This document shows, piece by piece, positions 6,924-8,643 of a DNA stretch of 8,643 nucleotides; the stretch's first letter is position 1; every line of letters starts with the position of its first letter. Location of the stretch: positions 18,478 through 27,120 of the forward strand of contig DEPQ01000021.1 of assembly GCA_002358855.1 (NCBI GenBank). The letters run 5' to 3'. A model generated the notes under the pieces. It was not told where the DNA came from. It was given only the letters and a program-made list of their open reading frames with translations, and did no database searches. The stretch comes from Bacteroidales bacterium UBA3388. GTDB taxonomy: Bacteria; Bacteroidota; Bacteroidia; Bacteroidales; P3. The position numbers and the translations under genes are program-made.

Positions 6924-7567
6924 TTAACATTAATGTTTACATTCGTTTTTAGAGCAGAAAATATTGCTGTTATAATTTTATCTAATATAGAATCTGTTTT
7001 AGATAACTGCTTACATCTTCCTTCCTCATTAGTGCATAATGAACAACCTATAAAGTTATCATTATCATCAACCCTTGCAACACATCCAGTAAGTCCGCCT
7101 TCTCCTTTACAGTTGTCGTTTGATTCACACGAGCCTGATATTCTTGAATTGGATGCAAGTTTATATAATACATCTCCTGTCTCCTCATCTATATATTTAA
7201 TTAATTTAATAATAAAATTTTTGCTTACACCTTTTGATAATAGGAACGAATTACATCTTACATACCCAAACGAATTTAAGTTGTGAGGATTTTTGTCTAA
7301 AATAGAAATTTCTTCTATTGCAATTGGGGTTAAAGCAAGTCTTGTGGCGATTTGTTCTGTATGTAATATTACAGAATCAATATCAAATAATAATTCAATA
7401 TTTGTTGAATCTTTATGACATTTTGCTATTATTATTTCCTCTTGTGCAGTTATGCTTTTGTTAATAATAATTTCATCTTCTGTGTCATCTTCATTGCAAG
7501 CTATAAATGTTGTGCTTGTAAAAATTAAGCCTAAACTTAATAATAATAACCAATTTTTTCGTCTCAT
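6920..7567 (-). CDS. Cys-rich lipoprotein of unknown function
   Basis: The product has 215 residues. It has an N-terminal lipoprotein signal (MRRKNWLLLLSLGLIF, lipobox FIAC with Cys24), followed by acidic NEDDTEDE. Asp/Glu after the lipidated Cys is often seen in surface-exported Bacteroidota lipoproteins, though this is not proof. The middle (about 35-140) contains two Cys (50, 105) and no recognised domain. The C-terminal part has six Cys at 147, 153, 162, 175, 178 and 185, i.e. C-x5-C-x8-C-x12-C-x2-C-x6-C, with Gly and Asp/Asn between them, ending in an amphipathic helix (193-207). That spacing suggests disulfides or a metal site. It shares an operon, with a four-base overlap, with a thioredoxin-like protein and has its own promoter. 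I know of no family to assign it to. Confidence 0.8.
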   Translation of the reverse strand: MRRKNWLLLLSLGLIFTSTTFIACNEDDTEDEIIINKSITAQEEIIIAKCHKDSTNIELLFDIDSVILHTEQIATRLALTPIAIEEISILDKNPHNLNSFGYVRCNSFLLSKGVSKNFIIKLIKYIDEETGDVLYKLASNSRISGSCESNDNCKGEGGLTGCVARVDDNDNFIGCSLCTNEEGRCKQLSKTDSILDKIITAIFSALKTNVNINVK

Positions 7568-7597
7568 ATGTTTACGTTTTTATTGTTAATACTTCTG

Positions 7598-7627
7598 CAA
7601 AAGTAAAAAAAATATACAATGTGCAAA
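7598..7627 (-). promoter_or_regulatory. Promoter of the Cys-rich lipoprotein/thioredoxin-like operon
   Basis: On the minus strand TTTG at 7627-7624 (-33) and TACTTTTG at 7605-7598 (-7) match both Bacteroidota promoter elements, with 18 bases between them. Transcription would start near 7592, about 25 bases before the ATG at 7567. The -33 element lies inside the U-run of the preceding terminator. Confidence 0.75.
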
Positions 7628-7632
7628 AAAAA

Positions 7633-7658
7633 TAAAGAAAAAATTTGAGATTTCTTTA
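7633..7658 (-). terminator. Hairpin terminator after the HsdR_N gene
   Basis: TAAAGAAA (7633-7640) pairs with TTTCTTTA (7651-7658) around the loop AAATTTGAGA. On the minus strand the hairpin is followed by a long T run (7632-7624). The stem begins within the stop codon of the HsdR_N gene. The core differs by one base from the hairpin at 5646-5669. Confidence 0.8.
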
Positions 7659-8096
7659 CATTTTTGGAAGACTGTTTTGAAAGTCGTAAGTGTTTGCGTG
7701 CTTTTTTAAAATAAAGTGCGATAATCCGTTTGTAAGAAAAATATTTGGGGCGTTGAGTGTGTGATTATAGGCAAGGACTTGGTCAATTGTCTTTTGGGTT
7801 ATTTCGACCTCTGTGCGTTTGCATTCAACTAAAAGAAAAGGTTTTAATTCTTTGTCGTAAACTAATATATCGAATCGTTTATTCATACCATTTACTTTTA
7901 GGCTTCCTTCAACTGCTATGAGTTGTTTTGGATAATAATTCACAAGCAAGTGTATGCAGTGTTGCCTTACCCATTCCTCTGGAGAGAGAGCAACGAATTG
8001 TTTTCTGATTATATCAAAAATTTCCTCTCCCGAAGAGGTTTGCCTAATCGAGAGAGGAAATTCTGGAAAATTTAATTCTATTCTGTTATTCTTCAC
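7656..8096 (-). CDS. Stand-alone HsdR N-terminal-domain protein (PD-(D/E)xK nuclease fold)
   Basis: The product (146 residues from the chosen start) corresponds to the N-terminal nuclease domain of type I restriction R subunits without any helicase part. Residues here are numbered from the GTG at 8096. The first conserved Glu is in IAVEGSLKVNG (E63). The PD-(D/E)xK core is RFDILVYDKELKPFLLVECKR, with D76 and E91-C-K93. The QxxxY motif follows in QVLAYN (Q105). FVALSPEEWVRQHCIHLLV (34-52) is typical of the short Bacteroidota proteins of this family. No other restriction-modification genes are nearby, so a role in restriction is not supported. I chose GTG 8096 because family members begin a few residues before LNFPEFP and GGAGG precedes it. 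GTG 8120 is an in-frame alternative adding eight residues. It overlaps the 3' end of the receptor gene. Confidence 0.85.
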   Translation of the reverse strand: MKNNRIELNFPEFPLSIRQTSSGEEIFDIIRKQFVALSPEEWVRQHCIHLLVNYYPKQLIAVEGSLKVNGMNKRFDILVYDKELKPFLLVECKRTEVEITQKTIDQVLAYNHTLNAPNIFLTNGLSHFILKKHANTYDFQNSLPKM

Positions 8097-8643
8097 TTTC
8101 TCCTCCGCCTGCTTCTCCACCAGCTCCGTTGTCTAAGTGCTTTTTAGGTGCTTTTTTCATTGGTTTTCCATCGCCAAATCTATAAGAGAAGTTTAAAGTA
8201 AGTGATTGACGATAAGGTCTTCCTCGGCGGAATGAAATATAATCGTCTGTTATTGTTGTTGAGTTATGTCCTGCTGTACGGAATATGTCGGCATATCTCA
8301 ATGAAAGTGTGATTTTTTTGTTTATGTTTTTCTTTATAGCGATGTCAGAGAAGAAACGTGCTGCTCTTTCTCCTTGAATTGTTTTGCTTGCTGCGAAATA
8401 CATTGCAGAGGTTTGAATTGTCCATTCGCCAGGTAGGTTCATAGTAGAATTTAACTTAGCGTCCCAATTGAAAGATTTTATTTCTTTGTCGTTAATGATA
8501 GTTGCGTCTGTGTAGTTTCCAAATAGGTTTGCACTAATGTTTACTTTCCACCATTTTGTTATTTGTTGGTCAATGATAAGTTCCAATCCGTAGTTTACAC
8601 TCTTTTCAATATTTAAACTTGTTTGTGCAAGTTTTCCTTTATC
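8086..8643 (-). CDS. Outer-membrane beta-barrel (TonB-dependent-receptor-like) protein, C-terminal part
   Basis: The frame stays open to the right window edge (…NIEKSVNYGLELIIDQQ…), so the TTG at 8586 is not the start and only the last 185 residues are seen. They show alternating amphipathic strands typical of barrels: WWKVNISANLFGNYT, FNWDAKLNSTMNL, WTIQTSAMYFAA, KKITLSLRYADIF. The final strand is SLTLNFSYRFG. The pattern fits the outer-membrane beta-barrel family of TonB-receptor-like proteins (Pfam OMP_b-brl_3 type) that is common in Bacteroidota. After the last strand comes an unusual 28-residue tail, basic (KPMKKAPKK) then Gly/Glu-rich (GAGGEAGGGESEE). The missing N-terminus would hold the signal peptide and any plug domain. 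The ligand is unknown. The DNA encoding the Gly-rich tail also carries the start region of the HsdR_N gene. Confidence 0.82.
   Translation of the reverse strand, partial: DKGKLAQTSLNIEKSVNYGLELIIDQQITKWWKVNISANLFGNYTDATIINDKEIKSFNWDAKLNSTMNLPGEWTIQTSAMYFAASKTIQGERAARFFSDIAIKKNINKKITLSLRYADIFRTAGHNSTTITDDYISFRRGRPYRQSLTLNFSYRFGDGKPMKKAPKKHLDNGAGGEAGGGESEE

Noticed and set aside
6933..7286. Plus-strand ORF antisense to the Cys-rich lipoprotein gene
   Set aside because: The minus-strand gene has a lipobox, a promoter and a coupled downstream gene; the antisense ORF has none of these.

Overview
The window looks like a piece of a low-G+C Bacteroidota chromosome, most likely order Bacteroidales. 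Three things suggest this. Leaders are A-rich with little Shine-Dalgarno sequence. Promoters match the phylum's TAnnTTTG -7 element. The gene content is typical: RibBA, the zapA-rny neighbourhood, a stand-alone HsdR_N protein, a TonB-receptor-like barrel and a DUF4143 ATPase. I infer the taxon from these features, not from a database search.

Layout. At 1-915 (+) is the 3' part of an AAA ATPase of the DUF4143 family. A strong two-way hairpin terminator (915-948) separates it from a minus-strand block. In transcription order, right to left, that block is ribBA (4619-3411), a small coiled-coil protein (3357-3073), zapA (3070-2774), a non-coding interval that folds like 6S RNA (about 2771-2574) and rny (2509-968). 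Divergent from ribBA are a LysE-family exporter (4742-5389, +) and a tiny lysine-rich lipoprotein (5394-5600, +). They converge on a second minus-strand block: a Cys-rich lipoprotein (7567-6920) translationally coupled to a secreted thioredoxin-like protein (6923-5691). Further upstream lie a stand-alone HsdR_N nuclease-fold protein (8096-7656) and, overlapping its start, the 3' end of an outer-membrane beta-barrel receptor gene (8643-8086).

How the genes work together. The central block is housekeeping: riboflavin precursor synthesis, divisome assembly (ZapA with a coiled-coil partner), global control of RNA polymerase (6S RNA) and mRNA decay (RNase Y). The right half is more accessory and envelope-directed: a predicted exporter, two lipoproteins, a periplasmic thioredoxin-like protein and an outer-membrane receptor. 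The least understood part is the lipoprotein/thioredoxin pair, which may form a disulfide-based envelope system. Two nearly identical AT-rich hairpins, at 5638-5677 and 7633-7658, sit in the same orientation just after minus-strand genes and appear to be a reused terminator.

No IS element, CRISPR array, tRNA or rRNA was seen. All intergenic gaps are under 300 bases; the largest (2510-2773) is occupied mainly by the 6S RNA candidate.
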